13,862 nucleotides of DNA, from positions 1 to 13,862 of the forward strand of contig JALHFC010000045.1 of assembly GCA_022839445.1 (NCBI GenBank), written 5' to 3'. The translations under genes and the position numbers were made by a program. The notes below the pieces were generated by a model. That model was not told where the DNA came from and ran no database searches. It saw only the letters and a list, made by a program, of their open reading frames with translations. Shown piece by piece: positions 6,002 through 13,209 of the stretch (its first letter is position 1; each line of letters begins with the position of its first letter). Origin of the DNA: Pelotomaculum sp. (GTDB taxonomy: Bacteria > Bacillota > Desulfotomaculia > Desulfotomaculales > Pelotomaculaceae).

Positions 6002-6742
6002 TCAAATAGCCAGCGCTTCCATGATCGCGTCACGGATTGCGCTGTATTCCGGATCAACGATAGTGCGCCCGTGTTGCGGGCGGCAAAAGGGAACGTCTAT
6101 TTCCAGGTTTACGACGGTGGGGCACTCCGACAGCACGTACACCTTGTCACACAGGTAAAGCGCCTCATCGACGTCGTGGGTGATAAACATTACCGTGGGG
6201 CGTATTTGATAAAACACGTCGATCAGCCAGGCGTGCATCTGTCTTTTAGTGATGGCGTCCAGCGAGGCAAAAGGCTCGTCCAGCAGCAGGATATCGCTGG
6301 AAAAAAGGTATGTCCTCAGCATTGCCGCCCTTTGCCTCATGCCGCCGGACAATTGCCCCGGGTAGTATCCTTGGAAGCCTGCCAACCCAAACCGGCCCAG
6401 ATGCTTTTCCGCCTCCGCGCGCGCCTTTTTTTTAGGCCAGCCTTTCAATACAAGCGGGATGCTGACATTATCCAACACATTAAGGGAAGGCAACAGCAGG
6501 TCCTTCTGGCGCATGTAGCTAACCCGCCCGGTCCTGCCTGTGACATCCCGGCCGTCAATAAAAACATGCCCTGCGTCCGGTTGCATTAATCCTGAAATAA
6601 TGTTAAAAAGCGTGCTTTTGCCGCAACCGCTCGGGCCTAGGATGCCGGCAAAGGCCCCGTCTTTTGCTTTGATGTTGATGTCACCCAGGGTCAAAAGACC
6701 ACCCAAGGTCTTTTTAACCCCCTCAACCACAATCTCCGGCAA
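6002..6742 (-). CDS. thiZ: ABC importer ATPase (ThiZ-like)
   Basis: A 246-aa ATPase that powers the importer formed with the two genes upstream. Seen: Walker A GPSGCGKST (36-44), Q-loop Gln79 in YMRQKDLLLP, ABC signature LSGGMRQR (131-138), Walker B ILLLDEP (151-157), D-loop SLD, and switch His189 in FITHD. It is of the nitrate/sulfonate/taurine-type subgroup that includes ThiZ and SsuB. The start is TTG at 6742. The upstream gene's last codons and stop (AAG GAG TAG) double as its ribosome binding site, 8 nt before the TTG, which implies translational coupling. The thiamine-precursor role comes from the partner lipoprotein and from thiN downstream. Confidence 0.88.
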   Translation of the reverse strand: MPEIVVEGVKKTLGGLLTLGDINIKAKDGAFAGILGPSGCGKSTLFNIISGLMQPDAGHVFIDGRDVTGRTGRVSYMRQKDLLLPSLNVLDNVSIPLVLKGWPKKKARAEAEKHLGRFGLAGFQGYYPGQLSGGMRQRAAMLRTYLFSSDILLLDEPFASLDAITKRQMHAWLIDVFYQIRPTVMFITHDVDEALYLCDKVYVLSECPTVVNLEIDVPFCRPQHGRTIVDPEYSAIRDAIMEALAI

Positions 6743-6747
6743 GTCAA

Positions 6748-7737
6748 CTACTCCTTGGGCAAAAATTCATTGGTAAAGGCTTTTTGGTAATCAAGCGGCT
6801 TTTCAATCAGCCCCTGGGCAAACATCCAATCGGCGTAATTTTTCCATCTCTGCTCCGACATCTGCCCCCACGCCGGCGCATCAGCGCGGTATTCTTTGGC
6901 CAGGTATACCTGGCTGTTCATCACCAGATCGCGGTTAAGCTCAGGAACGCTATCCAGCAGAATCTGGCCGGTCTCCCGGGGCTCGCGAATACAGTCCTCG
7001 TAACCCTTTACCGTAGCCTTGATAAATCTGGATACAGTATCCGGATCGTTTTTAATCATGTCTTCAGCGGCAACCAGCACCGGTGAATAGAAGTCCAGCG
7101 CGTCGCTGTAATCTATGAGCCGGATGAAATTTAGCGGCATCCCTTTTAGTTCAGACTCAACACCGGCCCATCCCCAGTAGATCCACGCAAAATCAATATC
7201 CTTCCTGACGCTGCTGAAAAAATCGGCCGCACCGATATTAATCATTTCCACCTGCCCAAAATCTGCCTTTTCCCGGTTCATCAGGGCTTTAATCATGGCT
7301 TCCTCGGCAGGCGAGCCCCAACCCCCGTATTTCTTGCCCTCAAAATCTTTGGGGGTTTTAATCCCCTTATCCAAGGGAGAAGCAAATCCGGACGTGTTGT
7401 GTTGAATTACCGCCGCTAAAGCCACTACAGGCACGCCCTTGGTACGGGCGACTGTTAATTCTTCCTGATAGCTGAAGCCAAATTCCCCCTGCCCGGCGGC
7501 AACTAACTGGGACGTTCCACCCTCGCTGGGCTGCACGATCTCCACATCCAGGCCCTGCTCCTGGTAGTAGCCACGCTTTTGCGCCACATAAACCCCGGTG
7601 TGGTTGGTGTTTGGTGTCCAATCCAGGAGGACCCTGACTTTCTTTAGTTGTTTTTGCTCCGTCCCTTTCCCGGCGCCGCAGCCAACCAGCAAAAAAGACA
7701 TGGTTAAAACTATAACGGCGATTATAACTTTTTTCAT
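6748..7737 (-). CDS. thiY: ABC importer substrate-binding lipoprotein, NMT1/THI5-like (ThiY-like)
   Basis: A 329-aa lipoprotein that captures the substrate outside the membrane. A lipobox LLVGC places the lipidated Cys at residue 20, after MKKVIIAVIVLTMSF. The mature start has the hallmark of the NMT1/THI5/ThiY group, LLDWTPNTNHTGVYVAQKRG (37-56), followed by GLDVEIVQPSEGGTSQLVAAG and FGFSYQEE. ThiY proteins bind formylaminopyrimidine, a thiamine pyrimidine salvage precursor; the nearby thiN and TPP enzyme genes fit that role. A related aromatic or sulfonate ligand is possible. The start ATG 7737 follows GAGGGAG; upstream in-frame starts (7743, 7764) lie at or before that RBS. It lies 5 bp from the ATPase gene and 167 bp after the permease gene; that gap holds no gene I can support. 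Confidence 0.88.
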   Translation of the reverse strand: MKKVIIAVIVLTMSFLLVGCGAGKGTEQKQLKKVRVLLDWTPNTNHTGVYVAQKRGYYQEQGLDVEIVQPSEGGTSQLVAAGQGEFGFSYQEELTVARTKGVPVVALAAVIQHNTSGFASPLDKGIKTPKDFEGKKYGGWGSPAEEAMIKALMNREKADFGQVEMINIGAADFFSSVRKDIDFAWIYWGWAGVESELKGMPLNFIRLIDYSDALDFYSPVLVAAEDMIKNDPDTVSRFIKATVKGYEDCIREPRETGQILLDSVPELNRDLVMNSQVYLAKEYRADAPAWGQMSEQRWKNYADWMFAQGLIEKPLDYQKAFTNEFLPKE

Positions 7738-7904
7738 AATCATCTCCCTCTTTTTTATAGCCATATTTTTCGAAAGCGCCTAAAAGCCCCTTGCTTTTGC
7801 CACAATCATGGGGATACAAGACGCCATCCGGCAGAACAACCCTAAAGTTTTTCAACCGGCTCACCCGTGAATCTCCCGCCTACCGGCACGAGAAGCGTCG
7901 ATTT

Positions 7905-8678
7905 TTAAGACAACCTGTTCCAGGGTATTGTAATTTTCTCTATTAAACAAACCAGGGCAAACAGGGCGGCGCTGCAGACTGTTACGGCCAGGATAGCCGC
8001 GAAAACACGGTCCACCTGGAATGAACGCTGCGCAAGCGTCATGTAGGCGCCAAGGCCCCCCAGACCCTGCTTCGCCCCCAACCATTCACCGATGACCGCG
8101 CCCATGACGCTATACGCCGCCGATATTTTAAGGCCGGAAAAAAAAGACGGCAACGCCAGGGGCAGCTTAACCATGCGAAAAATGTTCAGCCTGGTCGCCT
8201 GCATGGAGCGGAAAAGCTCCAGGTAGTCCTTATCCACTGCCGCCAGCCCGCCCAAAAGGCTAATGGCGATGGGGAAAAAGCACACCAGGACAACGACGAT
8301 GATCTTAGGTAAGATCCCGTAACCGAACCAAATGATAAAAAGCGGCGCCACCGATACTATCGGTATGGTCTGGGAAGCAATAACCAAGGGATAAATGGCC
8401 TTTTTAACCAAAGGCAATTCGTCCATTAAAAAAGCGATAACAAAGGAAAACGCAATTGCAATCGCAAAACCCGCCAGGCACTCAGTAAGCGTAGTTTGCG
8501 CGTGTTTTGTCAACATGGGTGCATTTTCCGCAAATGTCCGCGCTATTTGGAGCGGACCGGGCAAAATCCAGTCGGGTATAGACCGCCACCTCACCGTGTA
8601 CTCCCATATAACCAGCAGGAAAGAAACAAAGGCTAGCGGAACAACGACATTAGCTATATTATTTATTTTATCCTTCAT
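7905..8678 (-). CDS. thiX: ABC importer permease (ThiX-like)
   Basis: A 257-aa inner-membrane permease of the BPD_transp_1 type. About six hydrophobic segments are visible: VVVPLAFVSFLLVIWEY, AGFAIAIAFSFVIAFLM, IASQTIPIVSVAPLFIIW, IIVVVLVCFFPIAISLLGG, SAAYSVMGAVIGEWLG, and VFAAILAVTVCSAALFALVC. The cytoplasmic loop that docks the ATPase is around LFRSMQATRLNIFRMVKLP, a typical EAA-loop position. The start is ATG 8678 with a modest GGTGGTG RBS. The frame is open further upstream, but only because it reads through the palindrome at 8694-8766, so the longer version is rejected. The gene order permease, lipoprotein, ATPase matches an importer operon. Confidence 0.87.
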   Translation of the reverse strand: MKDKINNIANVVVPLAFVSFLLVIWEYTVRWRSIPDWILPGPLQIARTFAENAPMLTKHAQTTLTECLAGFAIAIAFSFVIAFLMDELPLVKKAIYPLVIASQTIPIVSVAPLFIIWFGYGILPKIIVVVLVCFFPIAISLLGGLAAVDKDYLELFRSMQATRLNIFRMVKLPLALPSFFSGLKISAAYSVMGAVIGEWLGAKQGLGGLGAYMTLAQRSFQVDRVFAAILAVTVCSAALFALVCLIEKITIPWNRLS

Positions 8679-8693
8679 TAGTAACACCACCAA

Positions 8694-8766
8694 GACACAG
8701 GGGGACGGTTCTTTTGTGTCGTCCTGTTTCACACAGGACGACACAAAAGAACCGTCCCCCCGTGTC
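8694..8766. repeat. Near-perfect 73-bp palindrome, GACACAGGGGGAC family copy 2
   Basis: The 34-nt arms (8694-8727 and 8733-8766) pair at 33 of 34 positions around a 5-nt TTCAC loop. The arms start GACACAGGGGGACGGTTC and continue TTTTGTGTCGTCCTGT. It exactly fills the gap between the E1 beta stop (8770) and the permease RBS (8679-8693). In the mRNA it would form a very stable hairpin just upstream of the thiX RBS. There is no T-run after it on either strand. Confidence 0.95.
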
Positions 8767-8769
8767 ATC

Positions 8770-9753
8770 TCAAGCTTTCACGATGTCTTTAATTGCCTGG
8801 ATGAGCTGAGCCTCGTCGGGAAGGTAAAACTTTTCCAGCGGCGGGCTGAAAGGTACCGGTATATCCGGCGCCGTCACCCTCTTGACCGGTGCCTTTAGGG
8901 CTTCAAAAGCCTCCTCCGCCGCCAGCGCGGCTATTTCACCGCCGAAACCACCGGTACGGGTAGCCTCGTGTAGGACAACCAACCTCCCCGTTTTCCGGAC
9001 AGAGTTCAAGATCGTTTCTTTGTCCAGCGGTAATAGTGTGCGCAAATCGACAATTTCTATATCAATACCGTCTTTGGCAAGCGGCCCTACGGCTTTGAAC
9101 GCCGTCCCCAGCATTTTCGACCAGGTTACTACCGTTACGTCACGACCGGGCTTTTTAACGTCGGCTACGCCGATCGGAATGGTGTAATCTTCTTCCGGTA
9201 CCGGTGTGGGGAAAAAGTACAACCCCATGTCTTCAATGAAAATAACCGGGTTGTCGTCGCGGATGGCTGATTTTAAAAGTCCCTTGGCGTCAGCCGCCGT
9301 CCCCGGCATGACTACTTTCAGGCCGGGGCAGTGCGCCGCCCATGCCTCCAGGTTGTGGGAGTGCTGGCAACCTGCGCCGAAACCTGCCCCGGCCTTGATC
9401 CTCACTACCATTGGAAAAGCGCTTTTGCCGCCGGACAGGTAACGCAGCTTGGCGGCGTGGTTGACAATCTGATCTGAAGCTAGGGTAAAAAACGGGAAGA
9501 ACATGACTTCTACAACCGGCCGCAAACCCAACACCGAGGCTCCCACTGCCAAGCCGGCAATAACCGCCTCAGAAACCGGGGTGTCTTTAACCCGGCCCGG
9601 CCCGAACTCTTGCAAAAGGCCATATGTGGGCATTAGCGGTGAGTCATGGATGCCCACCCCTATCCCCTCGCCTGCCATGAAGACACTGGGGTCCCTGCGC
9701 ATTTCTTCTGAGAGGGCCTGCGCAACCGCCTGGCCCATAGAAATATTCTGCAT
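8770..9753 (-). CDS. TPP-dependent dehydrogenase E1 component, beta subunit
   Basis: A 327-aa protein of the transketolase-like pyrimidine-binding family (pyruvate, branched-chain 2-oxo acid or acetoin dehydrogenase E1 beta). It pairs with the alpha subunit to form the TPP site of the complex that decarboxylates a 2-oxo acid or cleaves acetoin. Seen: MAGEGIGV near the start (usual GEDVG), DTPVSEAVIAGLAVGA with the Glu of the TPISE motif that activates TPP, VEVMFFPFFTLASDQIVNHA, and the C-terminal transketolase domain with IVDLRTLLPLDKETI and HEATRTGGFGGEIAA. Length is normal. The start ATG 9753 has AAAGGAG 7 nt upstream. It lies 26 bp after the alpha gene, so the two are co-transcribed. No E2 or E3 gene is nearby, so the substrate cannot be named. 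Confidence 0.9.
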   Translation of the reverse strand: MQNISMGQAVAQALSEEMRRDPSVFMAGEGIGVGIHDSPLMPTYGLLQEFGPGRVKDTPVSEAVIAGLAVGASVLGLRPVVEVMFFPFFTLASDQIVNHAAKLRYLSGGKSAFPMVVRIKAGAGFGAGCQHSHNLEAWAAHCPGLKVVMPGTAADAKGLLKSAIRDDNPVIFIEDMGLYFFPTPVPEEDYTIPIGVADVKKPGRDVTVVTWSKMLGTAFKAVGPLAKDGIDIEIVDLRTLLPLDKETILNSVRKTGRLVVLHEATRTGGFGGEIAALAAEEAFEALKAPVKRVTAPDIPVPFSPPLEKFYLPDEAQLIQAIKDIVKA

Positions 9754-9779
9754 AACCAATCTCCTTTCAAAATCAAATT

Positions 9780-10733
9780 TTAAGCGTATATGTCTTCCAG
9801 CGCGTCTTCGGGCGCAGGCCAGGGGCTGTCTTCTGCAAACCGGACAGACTCTTCCACCGCTTTATTTATTTCGTTTTCAAGTTCGAGCACTTCCTGCCGG
9901 GTAATAAAACCTTCATCCAGCAATTCTTTCTGTAGTTTTTCCACCGGGCAACGCTCCATCCAGCAGGCAATCTCATCCTTGGGCTGGTAAACCTGGTGGT
10001 CGGATTCTCCGTGACCGCGCCACCTGTAGGTCTTGCACTCAATCAGGGTAGGTCCTTCCCCTGCCAAGCAGCGCTCTCGGGCCTCAACGGTGGCATTATA
10101 CACGGCGACCGCATCGTTGCCGTCCACTACCACGCCCGGCATATCATAACCAATTGCGCGCGTGGCGATATCCTTCACTTTCGTGTGATCTTCCATACGC
10201 TGGGCGCCGGAATAAACGTTATTTTCACAAATAAATATGGCCGGAAGGTTCCACAGGGCAGCCATGTTTAAGGACTCGTGGAAGCTCCCTTCATCCGCTG
10301 CGCCGTTGCCGAAAAAACATACCGAAACACTGCCGCTCTTGTTATACTGCTGAGCAAACGCCGTTCCTACAACAATAGGAATACCGCCGCCGACCACGGT
10401 AGTCGTACAAAGAGCGTTCACCTCAGGCGCGGCGATGTGCAAGGTACCGCTCTTCCCCTTATTGTACCCCGTGCTTTTCCCGTAGATCTCCGCCATGATC
10501 AAATTCGGGTCGGCGCCCTTGGCCAGCAAGTGGCCGTGACTGCGGTGGTTGCTTATAATAACGTCTTCTTTTTCCAACGCGCCGCACACACCGGCGGCCA
10601 CCGCCTCCTGCCCGGTACAAAGGATCACCATCCCAGGGACCTTTCCCCCGGCGCAAAGCTCGGTTAGTTTTTCCTCAAACCGCCGGATCAAGAGCATACC
10701 ACGATACAACTCATACTTCTTTTGACTGGTCAT
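9780..10733 (-). CDS. TPP-dependent dehydrogenase E1 component, alpha subunit
   Basis: A 317-aa protein of the E1_dh family, closest in style to acetoin dehydrogenase alpha or PdhA. Seen: IRRFEEKL (16-23), TGQEAVAAGV, the HRSHGHLLAKGADP segment (63-76), GKSGTLHI, the TPP-binding stretch 142-172 ending ICENN, and TYRWRGHGESDH near the C-terminus. The oddity is the GDG-type motif: here GNGAADEGSF (142-151), so the Asp that normally coordinates Mg2+ is Asn143 (codon AAC at 10305-10307), while the usual Asn three residues on is Asp147. This swap could weaken cofactor binding or be a tolerated variant. The start ATG 10733 follows GGGAGGGGAG. It is the first gene of the thiamine-related cluster. 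Confidence 0.9.
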   Translation of the reverse strand: MTSQKKYELYRGMLLIRRFEEKLTELCAGGKVPGMVILCTGQEAVAAGVCGALEKEDVIISNHRSHGHLLAKGADPNLIMAEIYGKSTGYNKGKSGTLHIAAPEVNALCTTTVVGGGIPIVVGTAFAQQYNKSGSVSVCFFGNGAADEGSFHESLNMAALWNLPAIFICENNVYSGAQRMEDHTKVKDIATRAIGYDMPGVVVDGNDAVAVYNATVEARERCLAGEGPTLIECKTYRWRGHGESDHQVYQPKDEIACWMERCPVEKLQKELLDEGFITRQEVLELENEINKAVEESVRFAEDSPWPAPEDALEDIYA

Positions 10734-10813
10734 AAATAGACTCCCCTCCCGCCTTTCAAAATAATCTTACTGCTTTAGTTACGACAAATTTGAGCAAATC
10801 CCTCTTTCGGCTT

Positions 10814-10854
10814 GGGACACAGGGGGACGGTTCTTTTGTGTCCCCCTGTGTCCC
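10814..10854. repeat. GACACAGGGGGAC-family palindrome, copy 3 (short form)
   Basis: Perfect 15-bp arms GGGACACAGGGGGAC (10814-10828) and GTCCCCCTGTGTCCC (10840-10854) around the loop GGTTCTTTTGT. Compared with copy 2 it lacks the inner GTCGTCC arms, as if half an element had been closed on itself. It lies 80 bp upstream of the E1 alpha start, in the probable promoter or leader region of the cluster. Confidence 0.93.
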
Positions 10855-10898
10855 TTTGACAACTCTTTCATTATATGTTAAAGTTGTTCTTAATAAAA

Positions 10899-10945
10899 AA
10901 TACCCCTCCCAAACCGGCAACTTCCCCGGTGTTTAAGTAGGGTAT
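10899..10945 (-). terminator. Possible terminator after the coiled-coil gene
   Basis: On the minus strand, 30 bp past the stop at 10975, ATACCC (10940-10945) can pair with GGGTAT (10900-10905). An inner CCGG/CCGG stem lies within the loop. A TTTTTT run (10895-10900 region) follows. The stem is long-looped and imperfect, so this is a weak call. Confidence 0.35.
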
Positions 10946-10974
10946 CGTTAGTATGTTTGTTATGTTTGGATAAC

Positions 10975-11334
10975 TTATACGGGCCTTCTGCGCAATGACC
11001 TGCTGGCGACATCGTGTTCGCCGGTGATTTCATATAATGATTTCATGTCTTCTTTTACTCCTGTCATAGCCGTTTCAAGCCGTATCTGGCCCTCTTTTAT
11101 CTGCTCAATGTCTTTTTGTTTATTTCTGGTTATTATTTTCAGCTCTGCAACATCATTTCTCAATATATTTACATCATTTTTAAGAACAGCTACGTCAATT
11201 TTCAATTCGGCTACATCTTTCTTGAGAATAGCTACATCATCACGCAATCCCTCAACTGCAGCGTTAGTGTTGCCAACAATGCGGATTAATTCAGACAACA
11301 TGCTTTCAATTTGAATAAAACGACTTTCAGTCAT
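10975..11334 (-). CDS. Small heptad-repeat coiled-coil protein
   Basis: A 119-aa hydrophilic protein without signal peptide or membrane segment. Residues about 30-66 are five near-identical heptads of the form D-V-A-x-L-K-x (DDVAILKKDVAELK, then IDVAVLKNDVNILR and NDVAELK), with V and L at the a and d positions, so a parallel coiled coil is expected. The repeat is also visible in the DNA as a 21-bp periodicity, suggesting growth by duplication. The C-terminal tail is basic (SRSLRRRPV). The start is ATG 11334, 5 nt after a GGGGGGAG; the in-frame GTG at 11340 overlaps that RBS. I do not know its role; an oligomerising or scaffold function is an inference from the coil only. It points toward the E1 operon but ends 240 bp before it. 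Confidence 0.8.
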   Translation of the reverse strand: MTESRFIQIESMLSELIRIVGNTNAAVEGLRDDVAILKKDVAELKIDVAVLKNDVNILRNDVAELKIITRNKQKDIEQIKEGQIRLETAMTGVKEDMKSLYEITGEHDVASRSLRRRPV

Positions 11335-11532
11335 GGTCACTCCCCCCTTTCGTTTTTATCCGAAAGTTTCGCATCAACCAATTAACAGGAACTCATTCGC
11401 CGCAAGGATTAGAGGGGCATTAAAAGTTTCCTTATATTTTACCACAACGCCATATTAACACTTTTTTCTAAAAAGGGAAAGGATCATTTGCCTGATATTT
11501 ACTGCAAATCCGCTACTATTAGCCCTACCTAT

Positions 11533-12930
11533 TTAACTAGCCTGTTTTGTGCCGGCGTTGACATTTCCCCTTGCCAGGGAAGCGAATACACCGCCAAAGC
11601 TGGCTATGGCAAAAACGATAAACGCGACTTTAACGCTTTTTAAAAGAGAACCGGCAATAGCCGGGCTCAACTGGGCGCTTCCGACGTAGAGGTCAATAAG
11701 GAGTGTGGCTATAGCAACGCTGATCGCTTGCCCGACAAGCCTCATGGTACCCAAAGTCGAAGACGCGATGCCATAAAACCTTTTTTCGACAGACCCCATG
11801 ATCGCGTTGCTGTTTGGTGAGGAAAAAAGTCCGAATCCCGTCCCGAGCAGGGCGAGGTTGGCCATGATGAACCATACCGGGGGGGCGGCGCTGATAAAGC
11901 TGAATATAAACAGCCCCAAAGTAGTCAACCCCATCCCCACGGAAGCGACTATCCTTGGTTCTACACGGTCGGAAAGGGTGCCGGCGAAAGGAGACAGCAA
12001 AGCCATGAGTACCGGCTGGGAAAGAAGGATGAGCCCGGCTGTCTGCGAGTCGAAATTCATAATGACCTGGAGGTATAAAGAAAGCAAAAAACCCACCGCA
12101 AAGGTAGCGCTATAGTTAATTAACGCGGCAAGGTTTGAAAAAGCAAAAACGGCGTTTTTGCTAAAAAGCCGCATATTGAGGATCGGCTGTTCCACCTTTA
12201 TTTCATGCTTTACAAACAAGACCAGCATTATCATTCCAAAGGCAAGGATATACCTGGACCAAACGGATGTGGCAATGGTTGAAAACCCGTAGATAAAGGC
12301 GAGCAGGCCAACCATGCAAAGGGCGGCCCCGGCCGTGTCGAATCTTTCTCCTTTGGCGCCGGCCCACTCCCCCTTTAGTTTTAAGGCAGTCAACACGCAA
12401 GTGACGGCGCCCAGCAGGGCGTTAAGGAAAAAGATAGACTCCCATCCCAGGTGTTGGTTCATGACGCCCCCCAATACAGGCCCCAGCGACAGGCCGGTAT
12501 AAACAGCGGCGACGTTAATCCCAAGCACCTTGCCTCTTTCTTGAGGTGGGAAAATTGAGGTCAGGATGGCCATACCGGTGCCAAAGATCATGGAAGACCC
12601 GATTCCTTGCACTATTCTAAACGCTATCAGCGCATGGATAGACCAGGCGATTCCACACAGGAAGGAGAAGAGGGAAAATATTATTATGCCCAAGGTAAAA
12701 ACCCTTTTTCTGCCAATAATATCCGCCAACCGGCCGAACGGCAGCAGAAAAGCCGCCGTAGAGAGAAGGTAACTGCTGACCACCCAGCTCAAAAGGATCG
12801 CGCTACTGTTAAATTCCTCCCCAATAGAGGGTATGGCCAGGTTAATCGCGCTGCCTGTAAAAGGAGTTAAAAAAGAAGCCAACGTGATTGCAATCAGAGC
12901 GTGGTTTTTAAGTGAAGCATCCTGGTGCAT
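11533..12930 (-). CDS. MFS drug-type exporter, DHA2 (EmrB/QacA) 14-TM family
   Basis: A 465-aa inner-membrane transporter that probably exports drugs or other small amphipathic compounds with proton antiport. Seen: motif A GRLADIIGRKRVF (66-78) between TM2 and TM3; motif C around GLSLGPVLGGVMNQH (146-160) in TM5, the mark of antiporters; and the HLGWESIFFLN segment typical of DHA2 proteins. Length and about 14 hydrophobic segments fit the subfamily. ATG 12930 follows CGGAGAT. A strong promoter (12953-12981) and a palindrome (13001-13018) lie upstream. No regulator gene is adjacent, and no membrane-fusion partner (EmrA) is seen. The substrate is unknown. Confidence 0.9.
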   Translation of the reverse strand: MHQDASLKNHALIAITLASFLTPFTGSAINLAIPSIGEEFNSSAILLSWVVSSYLLSTAAFLLPFGRLADIIGRKRVFTLGIIIFSLFSFLCGIAWSIHALIAFRIVQGIGSSMIFGTGMAILTSIFPPQERGKVLGINVAAVYTGLSLGPVLGGVMNQHLGWESIFFLNALLGAVTCVLTALKLKGEWAGAKGERFDTAGAALCMVGLLAFIYGFSTIATSVWSRYILAFGMIMLVLFVKHEIKVEQPILNMRLFSKNAVFAFSNLAALINYSATFAVGFLLSLYLQVIMNFDSQTAGLILLSQPVLMALLSPFAGTLSDRVEPRIVASVGMGLTTLGLFIFSFISAAPPVWFIMANLALLGTGFGLFSSPNSNAIMGSVEKRFYGIASSTLGTMRLVGQAISVAIATLLIDLYVGSAQLSPAIAGSLLKSVKVAFIVFAIASFGGVFASLARGNVNAGTKQAS

Positions 12931-12952
12931 TTAATATCTCCGTTCTATTTTG

Positions 12953-12981
12953 AGTATAAGGCATTTTTACTTGTCCGTCAA
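12953..12981 (-). promoter_or_regulatory. Sigma-A promoter of the MFS exporter gene
   Basis: On the minus strand TTGACG (12976-12981), a 17-bp spacer and TATACT (12953-12958) match the sigma-A consensus at 5 of 6 in both boxes. The start codon is 22 bp from the -10, so the leader is very short and carries only the GGAG RBS. Confidence 0.8.
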
Positions 12982-13000
12982 AAACTAATTTCATCTAAAG

Positions 13001-13018
13001 TTTCGAGGTTTTTCGAAA
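13001..13018. promoter_or_regulatory. Candidate operator palindrome upstream of the MFS promoter
   Basis: TTTCGA-GGTTTT-TCGAAA is a perfect 6-bp-arm inverted repeat, 20 bp upstream of the exporter -35 box. Exporter genes of this family are often regulated, so it could be a regulator site. No regulator gene is present to link to it, so this is inference. Confidence 0.35.
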
Positions 13019-13209
13019 GGTAGATTTACTATTATTTTAGCCTTTGGCTACTAATATTTTATCCCTGGGATATGACATCGAATGTTGTTGACAATAAATA
13101 TTTTCAAGAAAGGAGGAAAAAGATCAACCCTTTGTAAAATTCTCTCTTAGCCGGGAACACCTGGCATACATTCGGAAAACCAATCACGGGTGAAGGGATA
13201 GGTGATAAA

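Noticed and set aside
7367..7864. Minus-strand 165-aa ORF starting at GTG 7864, with a GGGAG upstream
   Set aside because: Most of it overlaps the thiY-like lipoprotein gene in another frame, and the translation becomes Arg/Gly/Pro-rich shadow sequence. Only the first 40 or so codons lie in the gap, and no family is recognised.
8679..8768. N-terminal extension of the ThiX permease to 8768
   Set aside because: The extension merely translates the palindrome; ATG 8678 has its own RBS and gives a normal permease N-terminus.
10734..10974. TPP riboswitch upstream of the E1/thiamine cluster
   Set aside because: No CTGAGA or ACC..TGATC..GGATAA-type conserved pieces seen on the minus strand; the region holds palindrome copy 3 instead. 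A covariance search was not possible here.
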